DNA from: Gallionella sp. UBA4737
Lineage (GTDB): Bacteria; Pseudomonadota; Gammaproteobacteria; Burkholderiales; Gallionellaceae
Length of the DNA: 35,670 nt
NCBI GenBank assembly: GCA_002403995.1
Contig: DHIV01000090.1
Span: 2,594 to 38,263, forward strand
Reading direction: 5' to 3'
Under the pieces are notes generated by a model that saw only the letters and a list, made by a program, of their open reading frames with translations, made no database searches and had not been told where the DNA came from. This document shows, piece by piece, positions 8,449-16,164 of this stretch. The position numbers were made by a program, and so were the translations under genes. The number at the start of each line of letters is the position of its first letter. The first letter of the stretch is position 1.

Positions 8449-8904
8449 CTATTCACAATGCTCTCCCGGCTTCAGTTCAAAGAAACGCGGAAATTCGGTG
8501 GGGTGGCCCACCAGCACCTTCACGCAATCGCCCGCCTTATATTTTCCATAGCTCATCACCTCGATGCGTTCGTCGCTGTTCAGCGGCTGCACGGTAAAAC
8601 GGTTCGCACCGTTGGCGACCTGCGGCGGTTCATTGCGGCTATCGCGCCGGTCTCCGATACTGCTGCCCATGCCCAGCATCACCCCGCCGAAGCTGCCGCC
8701 GGAGCCGGTTCCAACGCTCAAGCCGACGCCCACGTGGGTGTCGCTGGGCCTGCTCGCTTCCGCCTGCTTGCGCTCCAGTTCGGTGAATTCATGCTCGTCC
8801 ACCACCCTCGCCAGTCTCACGTAGCGCGTATCGTCTTCCAGCCTGGGTGTGCTCTGGCATGCGGCAAGCAGCACCAGCAAGGCCGCGGCAAAAAACCTTT
8901 TCAT
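8449..8904 (-). CDS. glycine-rich lipoprotein of unknown function
   Basis: The 151-residue protein begins with a lipoprotein signal (KRFFAAALLVLLAAC; Cys16 is the likely lipidated residue). Residues of about 55-85 form a Gly-rich run (VGVGLSVGTGSGG..FGGVMLGMGSS) like glycine-zipper outer-membrane lipoproteins. The C-terminal part (ERIEVMSYGKYKAGDCVKVL) looks like a small folded domain and includes a Cys. ATG 8902-8904 is chosen because it starts the signal peptide and has GAGGAG about 7 bases upstream; the frame is open further upstream without one. It stands alone on the minus strand, convergent with pap. I recognise no specific family; an envelope role is inferred from the lipobox. Confidence 0.65.
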   Translation of the reverse strand: MKRFFAAALLVLLAACQSTPRLEDDTRYVRLARVVDEHEFTELERKQAEASRPSDTHVGVGLSVGTGSGGSFGGVMLGMGSSIGDRRDSRNEPPQVANGANRFTVQPLNSDERIEVMSYGKYKAGDCVKVLVGHPTEFPRFFELKPGEHCE

Positions 8905-9010
8905 CCCTGAACTCCTCAGCCAACTATAGATGGGTTGTATTGATACGAACAGACTGATCACTACAGCCAGAGTTCCGCATCGTGCAAGTCCGATTATTTA
9001 GAATTCCTGA

Positions 9011-9445
9011 CTATCTTCTGAGGCTTAAAATCACCACCCCGGCCCCAACCAGCAGGATCCCGGACCACTCGCGCAGGCTGGGGCGCTCATTCAGAAAGAT
9101 GACGGCGAAGATCGCGACCAGCACCAGGCTGAACTTGTCCACCGGTGCGACTTTGGAGGCTTCGCCCAGCTGCAGCGCGCGAAAGTAGCAGACCCAGGAC
9201 GCGCCGGTGGCCAGCCCGGACAGCGACAGGAATAGCCACGTTCTTCGATTGAGCGCGAACGGGTCGCTCCACTTTCCGGCGAAATAAACGAAGCCGGCCA
9301 ACACCAGAAAAATCACAAAGGTGCGTATCAGCGTGGCGTAATCCGAATCCACACCTTCCAGTCCGATCTTGGCGAAGATGGCCGTCATTGCCGCGAAGAC
9401 CGCGGAGAGCAGTGCCCAGTAGAACCAACTCTGTTCGGATAACAT
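9011..9445 (-). CDS. half-size EamA/DMT-family membrane transporter
   Basis: The protein has 144 residues and five predicted membrane helices (WALLSAVFAAMTAIFAKIGL, YATLIRTFVIFLVLAGFVYF, WLFLSLSGLATGASWVCYF, FSLVLVAIFAVIFLNE, WSGILLVGAGVVILSL). The FLNERPSLREWSGILLVGAGV ending is typical of EamA (DUF6) domains. Most EamA transporters have two such domains and ten helices, so this is a single-domain form that would need to dimerise. The substrate is unknown. GGGAG precedes ATG by 5-6 bases. It is the last gene of a tight pyrC-DUF2288-eamA run, with 9 bases to the gene before it. Confidence 0.82.
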   Translation of the reverse strand: MLSEQSWFYWALLSAVFAAMTAIFAKIGLEGVDSDYATLIRTFVIFLVLAGFVYFAGKWSDPFALNRRTWLFLSLSGLATGASWVCYFRALQLGEASKVAPVDKFSLVLVAIFAVIFLNERPSLREWSGILLVGAGVVILSLRR

Positions 9446-9454
9446 TGCAGCTCC

Positions 9455-9766
9455 CTATTTGCGAACCTGTTGCACCAGCACCCACGGGCTGACCACCACC
9501 GCCCACAGCAACGCATCGGCCTCAAACCACTCACCGGCCTGCTCATCGGTCACCTTGCCGAACTTCCCCGCCGCGATCCACTGCCGGATCTGCATCGCGT
9601 TATCCTCGGCCATCTGAAACGCCACTTCGACCAGATCGAGATCATCGGCAACGGCCAGCGCCGCGCCGCTGGCGAAATAGCGTTGCAGATCCTTCCAGGC
9701 GATTTGCGAAGTTTCCAGATTCACCCTGGCACGGACTGCCCCGCCGCGGTCTTCCGGCGCTTCCAT
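9455..9766 (-). CDS. DUF2288 family protein
   Basis: The 103-residue protein matches the DUF2288 pattern: VNLETSQIAWKDLQRYFASG, then DLDLVEVAFQMAEDNA and a conserved end DALLWAVVVSPWVLVQ. No function is established for the family. The start codon follows the pyrC stop by one base (TGA-g-ATG), so it is probably translationally coupled to pyrC. The pairing gives no clear hint of its role. Confidence 0.8.
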   Translation of the reverse strand: MEAPEDRGGAVRARVNLETSQIAWKDLQRYFASGAALAVADDLDLVEVAFQMAEDNAMQIRQWIAAGKFGKVTDEQAGEWFEADALLWAVVVSPWVLVQQVRK

Positions 9767-9767
9767 C

Positions 9768-10853
9768 TCAGCCGCCTGTCTTCCAATTCACTTTTTCTCC
9801 GGCGCGCAACGGCACCAGGCGAAGTTCGCCGAAAGCGAGGCTGTTCGGCACTTGCCAGCTTTCCTTGCGCAGCGTGATCTGGCCGGTGTTGCGCGGCAAA
9901 CGGTAATAATCCGCACCGTAAAAACTGGCGAAGCCTTCCAGCTTGTCCAGCGCATTCAGTTGCTCGAACACTTCGGCATACAACTCGATGGCGGCATGTG
10001 CGGTGTAACAACCGGCACAGCCGCAAGCCGCCTCCTTGGTGTGTTGCGAGTGCGGCGCGCTGTCGGTGCCAAGGAAGAATTTCGGGTTGCCGCTGATGGC
10101 CGCCTTGCCCAGCGCTTCGCGATGCACTTCGCGCTTCAGCACCGGCAGGCAGTAATAATGCGGGCGTATGCCGCCGCTGAACATCGCGTTGCGGTTGTAT
10201 AGCAAATGATGCGCGGTGATGGTCGCGGCGATGTGATCCGGCGCGCTCGTCACGAATTGCACCGCATCGCGTGTGGTGATGTGCTCGAACACCACGCGCA
10301 GTTGCGGCAGATCTTTCAGCAAGGGTGTCAATACCCGTTCGATGAATACCGCCTCGCGGTCGAACACATCCACTTTGGGATCGGTCGCCTCGCCGTGCAC
10401 CAGCAACGGCATCCCGCAGCGCTGCATCTCCTCCAGCGCGGGATAGGACTTGCGGATGTCGGTCACACCCGCAGCAGAATTGGTCGTCGCTCCCGCCGGG
10501 TACAGCTTGACCGCATGGATCACCCCGCTTTGTTTGGCGCGCTGTATCTCCTGCGCGCTGGTGTTGTCGGTCAGGTACAAGGTCATCAACGGCTCGAACT
10601 TCGCGCCCGCTGGCAGCGCCGCGATGATGCGCGCGCGGTAGGCTTGCGCCTGCTCGGTGGTGGTGACCGGCGGCCTGAGATTGGGCATCACGATGGCACG
10701 CGCGAATTGCCGCGCGGTATCCGGCACGACCGATTGCATCAGCGCGCCGTCGCGCAAATGCAGATGCCAGTCATCGGGGCGGGTAAAGGTGAGTTGTTGC
10801 ACGATAAGTTCCGGCTGGATGTATGGACGAGATTGTAATTCAAAGTCGAGCAT
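9768..10853 (-). CDS. pyrC: dihydroorotase (class II)
   Basis: PyrC closes carbamoyl-aspartate to dihydroorotate in pyrimidine synthesis. Metal-binding residues are visible in RPDDWHLHLRDG (H30, H32), the carbamylated Lys lies in HAVKLYPAGATTNS, and a metal/catalytic Asp in FLGTDSAPH. Further His ligands are in PLLVHGEA and VFEHITT. Using ATG 10853 gives 361 residues; the E. coli enzyme has 348, so a GTG at residue 18 (VQQLTFTRPDDW) is an equally good start. The frame stays open to a GTG at 10955, but that extension does not look like the family. The gene heads the pyrC-DUF2288-eamA run. No ribosome-binding site settles the start. Confidence 0.93.
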   Translation of the reverse strand: MLDFELQSRPYIQPELIVQQLTFTRPDDWHLHLRDGALMQSVVPDTARQFARAIVMPNLRPPVTTTEQAQAYRARIIAALPAGAKFEPLMTLYLTDNTSAQEIQRAKQSGVIHAVKLYPAGATTNSAAGVTDIRKSYPALEEMQRCGMPLLVHGEATDPKVDVFDREAVFIERVLTPLLKDLPQLRVVFEHITTRDAVQFVTSAPDHIAATITAHHLLYNRNAMFSGGIRPHYYCLPVLKREVHREALGKAAISGNPKFFLGTDSAPHSQHTKEAACGCAGCYTAHAAIELYAEVFEQLNALDKLEGFASFYGADYYRLPRNTGQITLRKESWQVPNSLAFGELRLVPLRAGEKVNWKTGG

Positions 10854-10982
10854 GATGCGCTTTGTCACGGGTCGACGAAAACAATTCGACTCCTGCGCCT
10901 CTAGTTGCTGTGAATGTGGTATTGCTGAAGGCTTGCTGGGAGCCGCAACATGCACGGCTTGAGCGTGCTCAAAAGAAGCTAC

Positions 10983-11008
10983 TTGGCGGATTCAAATTTT
11001 TCCGCCAA
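10983..11008 (-). terminator. possible terminator after the exonuclease-RecQ-UvrD gene
   Basis: An 8-bp perfect stem (TTGGCGGA / TCCGCCAA) with a 10-base loop starts 10 bases past the stop of the giant helicase gene, reading leftward. The bases after it on the minus strand (AGTAGCTTCTTTTG) contain only a weak T-run, so intrinsic termination is plausible but not strong. Confidence 0.4.
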
Positions 11009-11017
11009 TTGCCGTTT

Positions 11018-14000
11018 CTAGTGTGATTTGGCAAAAACCAACTCTGGCACAACCACTTCCCATTGCTCGCATTTTGGCTCACCATATTTCGCATCGGGAT
11101 CGTCCTTCTTACGCCAGACAATAATCGCGTTCACGCGCGCTTCGATGCATTGCATCCCTTGCGGCGGAATGAAGGCGCCTGCCATTTTGCCGACCCGCTG
11201 GCCTTGTTCATCAAGCAAATACCAAGCGCCATTCTCCGCTTGAAGATTTAATGGCGAACCGTGAGTTAACCGGGTGATCTGATTATGCACTTGATGAGTT
11301 GATTCGTGGCGGCCAGCAAAACCAATGTTGATTTCTTTCAAGCCGGGTTGTACATATTGTCGATCCAGTCTCACCGCTGTTGTCGCTATCAGCGAAGGCA
11401 GTCGGCGCAACAAACCGGGAGCATCGGGAAGCTTGTCAAGCAAACCATTGCCTGCATCAAGCTGGGCTAAAGTTAGCGTTTGCTGGGCGCGGGTCATGGC
11501 AACGTAATAAAGGCGCCGAACTGCATCAGCATCTTCGTTGCGGTCTGGCTGCCAATTCCCGTCAAGCACAACTACATGATCGAACTCCAGGCCTTTCGCT
11601 CTGTGGGCAGAAACTAGCAACAATCCCGTCTGTTTGCGCCGAGCTTCGCGTCCCCATTCGGCAAGCCAGTCTTTGAAGTGTTCCGTCGGCAATTCGCTGC
11701 CTTCCGTTTCCAGAGCATATTCTGCTATCGCTTCGCGCAGCATTGCCCATACGGCAGTATCAGCCTGTGACGAGACAAATTCGTTCAGTTGCGCTGTATC
11801 AACCAGCATTTTTTTATTGACCGTTAACCAGTCAAGCAGTGCCTGTGTCTCGCGCAATCGCCAGAAATTAAAATTATCTTCTTTGGCGAACTGCACCGGG
11901 ATGCCGCGCCACTCGCAATAGCAGCGCACCGGATTCAGCCACTTCCATTCACGGGCAATAACGGCGCACGCGGCCCAGTTCCATTCTGGCGTGCATTTGG
12001 CGAGGCGTTCCAGTTCGGCCATGATCGCCATCGCCTGGGTGATTTCAGTATTGCCTGCGGGCAGAATTTGAACTCGCCCTTGGCTTACTACATCCAGCTT
12101 TTGCCAATCTCCGCCCGGCGGATTCTTTGTCCGGCTCTTGTCTATGCGTATGGGATGCGATGCCTTCATACGCTCTGCGGCAGAAGCAATAAGGGCATTG
12201 GCGGCATCAATGATGTTTTTAGTGGAGCGGTAGTTCTCGATCAAGTAAACCGGCTTGGCCTGATAGTCGGCTTCGAAGCGGCGAATAAAACCGACGGATG
12301 CGCCCTTGAACCCGTAAATGTTCTGGTCATCATCGCCCACGGCGAAGAGATTGATTTTTCCATCCGCATCCGTTTGGGTGCGACCGGCAAGGGCTGAAAT
12401 TAAATCGTACATTGCCTCGTCGATGTCCTGATATTCATCCACCAGTATCCAGCGAAAGCCAGCCAGCAGCCGATCACGTTGCACATCTGCTTCGTTATCA
12501 AGCAAGCCGTCGCCACGCAACAATGCGGTGGCTTCGAGCAGGAGTTTATTGAAGTCTTCGTCTTCCGTTTTGTTCGCCCGCTCGGTAAAATTCGCGCCGA
12601 CCAAGCGCATGGCCAAACCGTGCAAGGTAAGCACTGTGACACCGCGCGCATCGTCGCCAATCAGGGCGCGAAGACGCAGGCGAATTTGCACGGCGGCGTG
12701 GCGGTTATATGCAAGCGCTACGATGCCATGCGGATTTTCGCGCCGCACTCGCACCAAGTAAGCGATGCGATGCACCAACACCCGCGTCTTGCCGGAGCCG
12801 GGACCAGCAAGTACCAGAACATTGGTCGTTTCCCTGTCATCGGCCACAATGTTTTGTTGATCCTTGTTGGCCAGCGATTCAACAATCTCCTGCCAGGATT
12901 TTGGGGTGGTCTGACGAGTTAATTCTTTCTCCCGGTCAGGTAACCAGCGTTGCAAAAATTCTTCCTGTTGCAGGCTGAAATAATCCATGGTCAAGTGCAA
13001 GGCATCAGCGATAGCGGTTAATCCGCGCTGCACATATTCGGCCATCACATGAATCTGGATGACTTGCTCGTCATAATGAAGCTTGAGCGGCGCGAACTCC
13101 GATTGAGAAAATTGGTTTTTCCAATTATCTCCAAGACGTATCGTCATCGCGCTGCGGAATACAGCCAGCCCTTTGTTAAGGCGAATGATTTCCTGCTCAT
13201 GCAACCAAAGCAAAGCGTGATCTAGACATTTTTGTGGGTTCTTGATTTCGGCCTTGAGCAACATATCCGCGTCCATCGCCGCCAGCAGTTTCCCCAAGGT
13301 GGTTTCAGCCAACAAGTCCACGCCTTTGCTGCCGCGAGGAAGGCTGTCGATCAAGTGATCCAGCAAACAATTTGCCGCGTTACGCCGTAGTTGCGCCGTT
13401 TTGTCGAGGTCATTCCATTCGCGATTAAGAGTGATGCGCACACTATCGTTATCCACTCTTTTCAGTGACAGACTGCCCACGTTATTGATCTCGTCGCGCC
13501 CGTCGGCAGACAGGCTCTTCAAGAGGCGGCGCAAGGTTTCAGGATGGGCGGTGCCATGGCCCGCATCTTTCAGGTGTTGGCTGGCGACCCGTAACAGCAG
13601 GATTGAGTGCTCGCCTTTGCCCAGGTCGGGGGCACTCTGACGCAATTCCTTAATTAGCGCCTCTTCGAGTTGCGCCGCCGCCTCGAAGCGTTTCTTCGAT
13701 GCGCGCTCAACCCCAACATGAACATATGCTGTCAGTGCCGTGTCATTGCTGGCAATGCCGAGCTGTTCGAGATCAGTAAAGGCGGCGCGGATTTTCTCGG
13801 AAGAGAGGCGTGCAATTCCCATCAGTTCGTCGGTGGAAATGCCTTCGTCGGCATCGGCTGCAATTAAGGCATCGACGATGGCGAGCAATTGTTGTTTGTA
13901 GACTTCCGACAGGGGTTTCCCCGCAAGCCTGTTGCGAGCCTCTTCAAGCGATGCCACCCGCAACGAAGAGGGGAAAATCTGCACCAGATTTTCTTCCCGT

Positions 14001-16135
14001 GTCAGCAGTTGTGCTTCTTCCAGCCAGGAAACTGCCGTACGGACTCGCGTGTCATCGGTGTTGGAATCGCGCTCGAAAGCGGCATCTTCATCTTCTGCCA
14101 ATATCTCCCCCGGCGTGGCGATGACTTCGCCGCCCGGCTTGCCTTCCTTGCGTTTTTTTATGTCCAGATTGCGCAAGGATCTGAGGATGGCTTGAATTTC
14201 CTTGCGGGTTAGCCGCGAGCGGGCCGACATGCCGAATTGCCGCTCCACGTCTTCTGGTGTGTAGAGCAGAACACAGCGCGCAGGCGAACGGTCGCGACCA
14301 GCCCGGCCCGCCTCCTGCAAATAGTTTTCCAGGGAACCAGGAATGTCGGCGTGAATAACCAGACGCACATCCGGCTTGTCGATGCCCATGCCAAAAGCAT
14401 TGGTGGCTGCCATTGCCCGCAGTTCGCCGCTGATGAATGCTTCCTGCACGGATTTCTTTGTCTCCGGTTGCAGCTTGGAATGAAAATGTCCTGCGGACAT
14501 CCCTTTCTGTTTCAGAAATGCGGCGACCTCTTCAGTCTGTTTCCGGGTGGCGCAATAGACAATCACACCTCCCGGTGTTTCCACAGGCAAATACGTTTCG
14601 ATCAATTGGTGAATATGCGCCAACTTGGCAGCAGGTGTGGTCGGCATGACATCAAATTCAAGATTGTCCCGGCGTGCGCCGCCGTCAAAACATTGCAGTG
14701 TGATGCCGACTTTTTTATTGAAGTATGCAAGAATGTCTGCCACCACGTCGGGCTTGGCTGTGGCGGTGAGGCAAAGCACTGGGGGAACCCAGCCTTCACC
14801 GGCTTTCTCCTTGATGAAGCGACCGACGTAGCGGTAATCGGGGCGAAAGTCATGCCCCCACTTGGAAAGACAGTGCGCCTCGTCCAGCACCCAGGAACCG
14901 ATCTCACGCTGCGCCAACACTTTCCTCAGCGACTTATTTCGCAACTGCTCCGGCGAAACAATGAGGATGCCGATGTCGCCCAAACGCACACGATCCAGCA
15001 CATCTGCTCGTTCCGGCATCGAAAGCATGCCGTTCAAAGCCGCACAAACTCCATTGTATTTTGATAGTCCCGCCACCTGATCGGCCATCAGCGCCACCAG
15101 CGGCGAGATGACTACAGTGAGTGCCCCGGTGTTTTCAAATCGCGAAAGCGCCGGAATCTGGTAACACAGCGACTTACCCGTGCCGGTAGGCAAAATGCCC
15201 AGCACATGCTGCCCAGCCATTGCCGCCTCGACTATCTTTTGTTGTAGCGGCTCCCCAGTGTTCGGATCGGCAGGTTCCGGGCGAAACTCCGTATGCCCAA
15301 ACCAGCGAGTTAATTGCTTCCTGGCATCGTGATGCTCGCGACACCACAGACAAGATGAATCAGTGCAGGCGGTATCGCGCAGCCTTCGGATGATCTTGCC
15401 CGCCTCCGGGAATTGGTGAAGCACCCAGGGCGGCATAACCGAGTTGCCACCCGCGACAGAAAGCCAAGCCAGCGCATAGGCGAGCGGCCAGCCATTGTGC
15501 AGCGCTTCATCAAGAATTTGCAGATGCTGAGTTGTACAGGCCTGCCCCTCCAGACACAAATCTATGGCCGCATGTGCCTCATGCGAAGAAGGCCGCAGCT
15601 TGTTGCGCAGCTTCGTGAAAAACCGGTTGGTGCCGCTGACCGTTTCGTCCTGCGTGGTCAGCCAGTGCCAAGCGGTGAGTAAATACGGGTCGCTCGCGTT
15701 TAACGCCTTGAACGCTTCGTGCTGGTCATGAAAAACATCGAGCGCCAATTGCGCATCTTTCGACGGGTCATTCAGATGCCCTCCTTGCAGCCTGCCATCC
15801 TGATAGTGCTTTACCAAGTGATGGTACGGGTTGCGCGGGAAGGCCAGCGGATTCAGCCAAAGGGTGTCAACGGCGGGTTTGTTGTGCAAACGCAGGTCGG
15901 GGCGCGCTGCTTTCAGGTGGGGCAGGTCGAATCGAATCAGGTTGTGGCCGAGCAGAAAAACAACATCGTCCGCGAGAGAGTCGAGCCTGTTTAGCGCGTC
16001 ATCCAGATCGCCGCGCACAAAACTGATGGATTCCCCATTGTCACCGCGCACCGCACCGAATTGATGGATGCGGAGATCTGTTTTTCCAATCTCAAGGTCG
16101 ATGGAAAGACATTGAGGAGCAAAATCAGTCGCCAT
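11018..16135 (-). CDS. DEDD exonuclease-RecQ-UvrD fusion helicase
   Basis: This 1705-residue protein carries three nucleic-acid engines. Residues of about 1-165 look like a DEDD exonuclease (SIDLEIGKTD; LLGHNLIRFDLPHL; LNDPSKDAQLALDVF). Residues of about 290-640 are a RecQ SF2 core: Walker A K321 in LPTGTGKSLCYQ, D418-E-A-H421, LCLTATAK, and YLQEAGRAGRDRSPARC. The four-Cys zinc site that normally follows RecQ is absent. Residues of about 640-1080 look like winged-helix and helical linkers. Residues of about 1095-1580 are a UvrD-like SF1 helicase: K1116 in GPGSGKTR, DEYQD at 1233-1237, VGDDDQNIYGFKG, and YVAMTRAQQTL. GAGGAG precedes ATG by 8 bases. It starts 29 bases after polA and is probably co-transcribed, which suggests a repair role. 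No frameshift is visible. The family exists in other proteobacteria as long RecQ proteins, but I know no firm function. Confidence 0.9.
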   Translation of the reverse strand: MATDFAPQCLSIDLEIGKTDLRIHQFGAVRGDNGESISFVRGDLDDALNRLDSLADDVVFLLGHNLIRFDLPHLKAARPDLRLHNKPAVDTLWLNPLAFPRNPYHHLVKHYQDGRLQGGHLNDPSKDAQLALDVFHDQHEAFKALNASDPYLLTAWHWLTTQDETVSGTNRFFTKLRNKLRPSSHEAHAAIDLCLEGQACTTQHLQILDEALHNGWPLAYALAWLSVAGGNSVMPPWVLHQFPEAGKIIRRLRDTACTDSSCLWCREHHDARKQLTRWFGHTEFRPEPADPNTGEPLQQKIVEAAMAGQHVLGILPTGTGKSLCYQIPALSRFENTGALTVVISPLVALMADQVAGLSKYNGVCAALNGMLSMPERADVLDRVRLGDIGILIVSPEQLRNKSLRKVLAQREIGSWVLDEAHCLSKWGHDFRPDYRYVGRFIKEKAGEGWVPPVLCLTATAKPDVVADILAYFNKKVGITLQCFDGGARRDNLEFDVMPTTPAAKLAHIHQLIETYLPVETPGGVIVYCATRKQTEEVAAFLKQKGMSAGHFHSKLQPETKKSVQEAFISGELRAMAATNAFGMGIDKPDVRLVIHADIPGSLENYLQEAGRAGRDRSPARCVLLYTPEDVERQFGMSARSRLTRKEIQAILRSLRNLDIKKRKEGKPGGEVIATPGEILAEDEDAAFERDSNTDDTRVRTAVSWLEEAQLLTREENLVQIFPSSLRVASLEEARNRLAGKPLSEVYKQQLLAIVDALIAADADEGISTDELMGIARLSSEKIRAAFTDLEQLGIASNDTALTAYVHVGVERASKKRFEAAAQLEEALIKELRQSAPDLGKGEHSILLLRVASQHLKDAGHGTAHPETLRRLLKSLSADGRDEINNVGSLSLKRVDNDSVRITLNREWNDLDKTAQLRRNAANCLLDHLIDSLPRGSKGVDLLAETTLGKLLAAMDADMLLKAEIKNPQKCLDHALLWLHEQEIIRLNKGLAVFRSAMTIRLGDNWKNQFSQSEFAPLKLHYDEQVIQIHVMAEYVQRGLTAIADALHLTMDYFSLQQEEFLQRWLPDREKELTRQTTPKSWQEIVESLANKDQQNIVADDRETTNVLVLAGPGSGKTRVLVHRIAYLVRVRRENPHGIVALAYNRHAAVQIRLRLRALIGDDARGVTVLTLHGLAMRLVGANFTERANKTEDEDFNKLLLEATALLRGDGLLDNEADVQRDRLLAGFRWILVDEYQDIDEAMYDLISALAGRTQTDADGKINLFAVGDDDQNIYGFKGASVGFIRRFEADYQAKPVYLIENYRSTKNIIDAANALIASAAERMKASHPIRIDKSRTKNPPGGDWQKLDVVSQGRVQILPAGNTEITQAMAIMAELERLAKCTPEWNWAACAVIAREWKWLNPVRCYCEWRGIPVQFAKEDNFNFWRLRETQALLDWLTVNKKMLVDTAQLNEFVSSQADTAVWAMLREAIAEYALETEGSELPTEHFKDWLAEWGREARRKQTGLLLVSAHRAKGLEFDHVVVLDGNWQPDRNEDADAVRRLYYVAMTRAQQTLTLAQLDAGNGLLDKLPDAPGLLRRLPSLIATTAVRLDRQYVQPGLKEINIGFAGRHESTHQVHNQITRLTHGSPLNLQAENGAWYLLDEQGQRVGKMAGAFIPPQGMQCIEARVNAIIVWRKKDDPDAKYGEPKCEQWEVVVPELVFAKSH

Positions 16136-16164
16136 TAGCTTTGCTCCTCATGAAACTCCTTATC

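Noticed and set aside
8401..11022. Shared short string TTGCCGTTTCTA near 8404 and 11008
   Set aside because: Twelve bases in two intergenic places without flanking similarity is too short to call a repeat.
14237..15064. 275-codon open frame opposite the RecQ part of the fusion gene
   Set aside because: It overlaps conserved helicase motifs on the other strand and shows no domain of its own.
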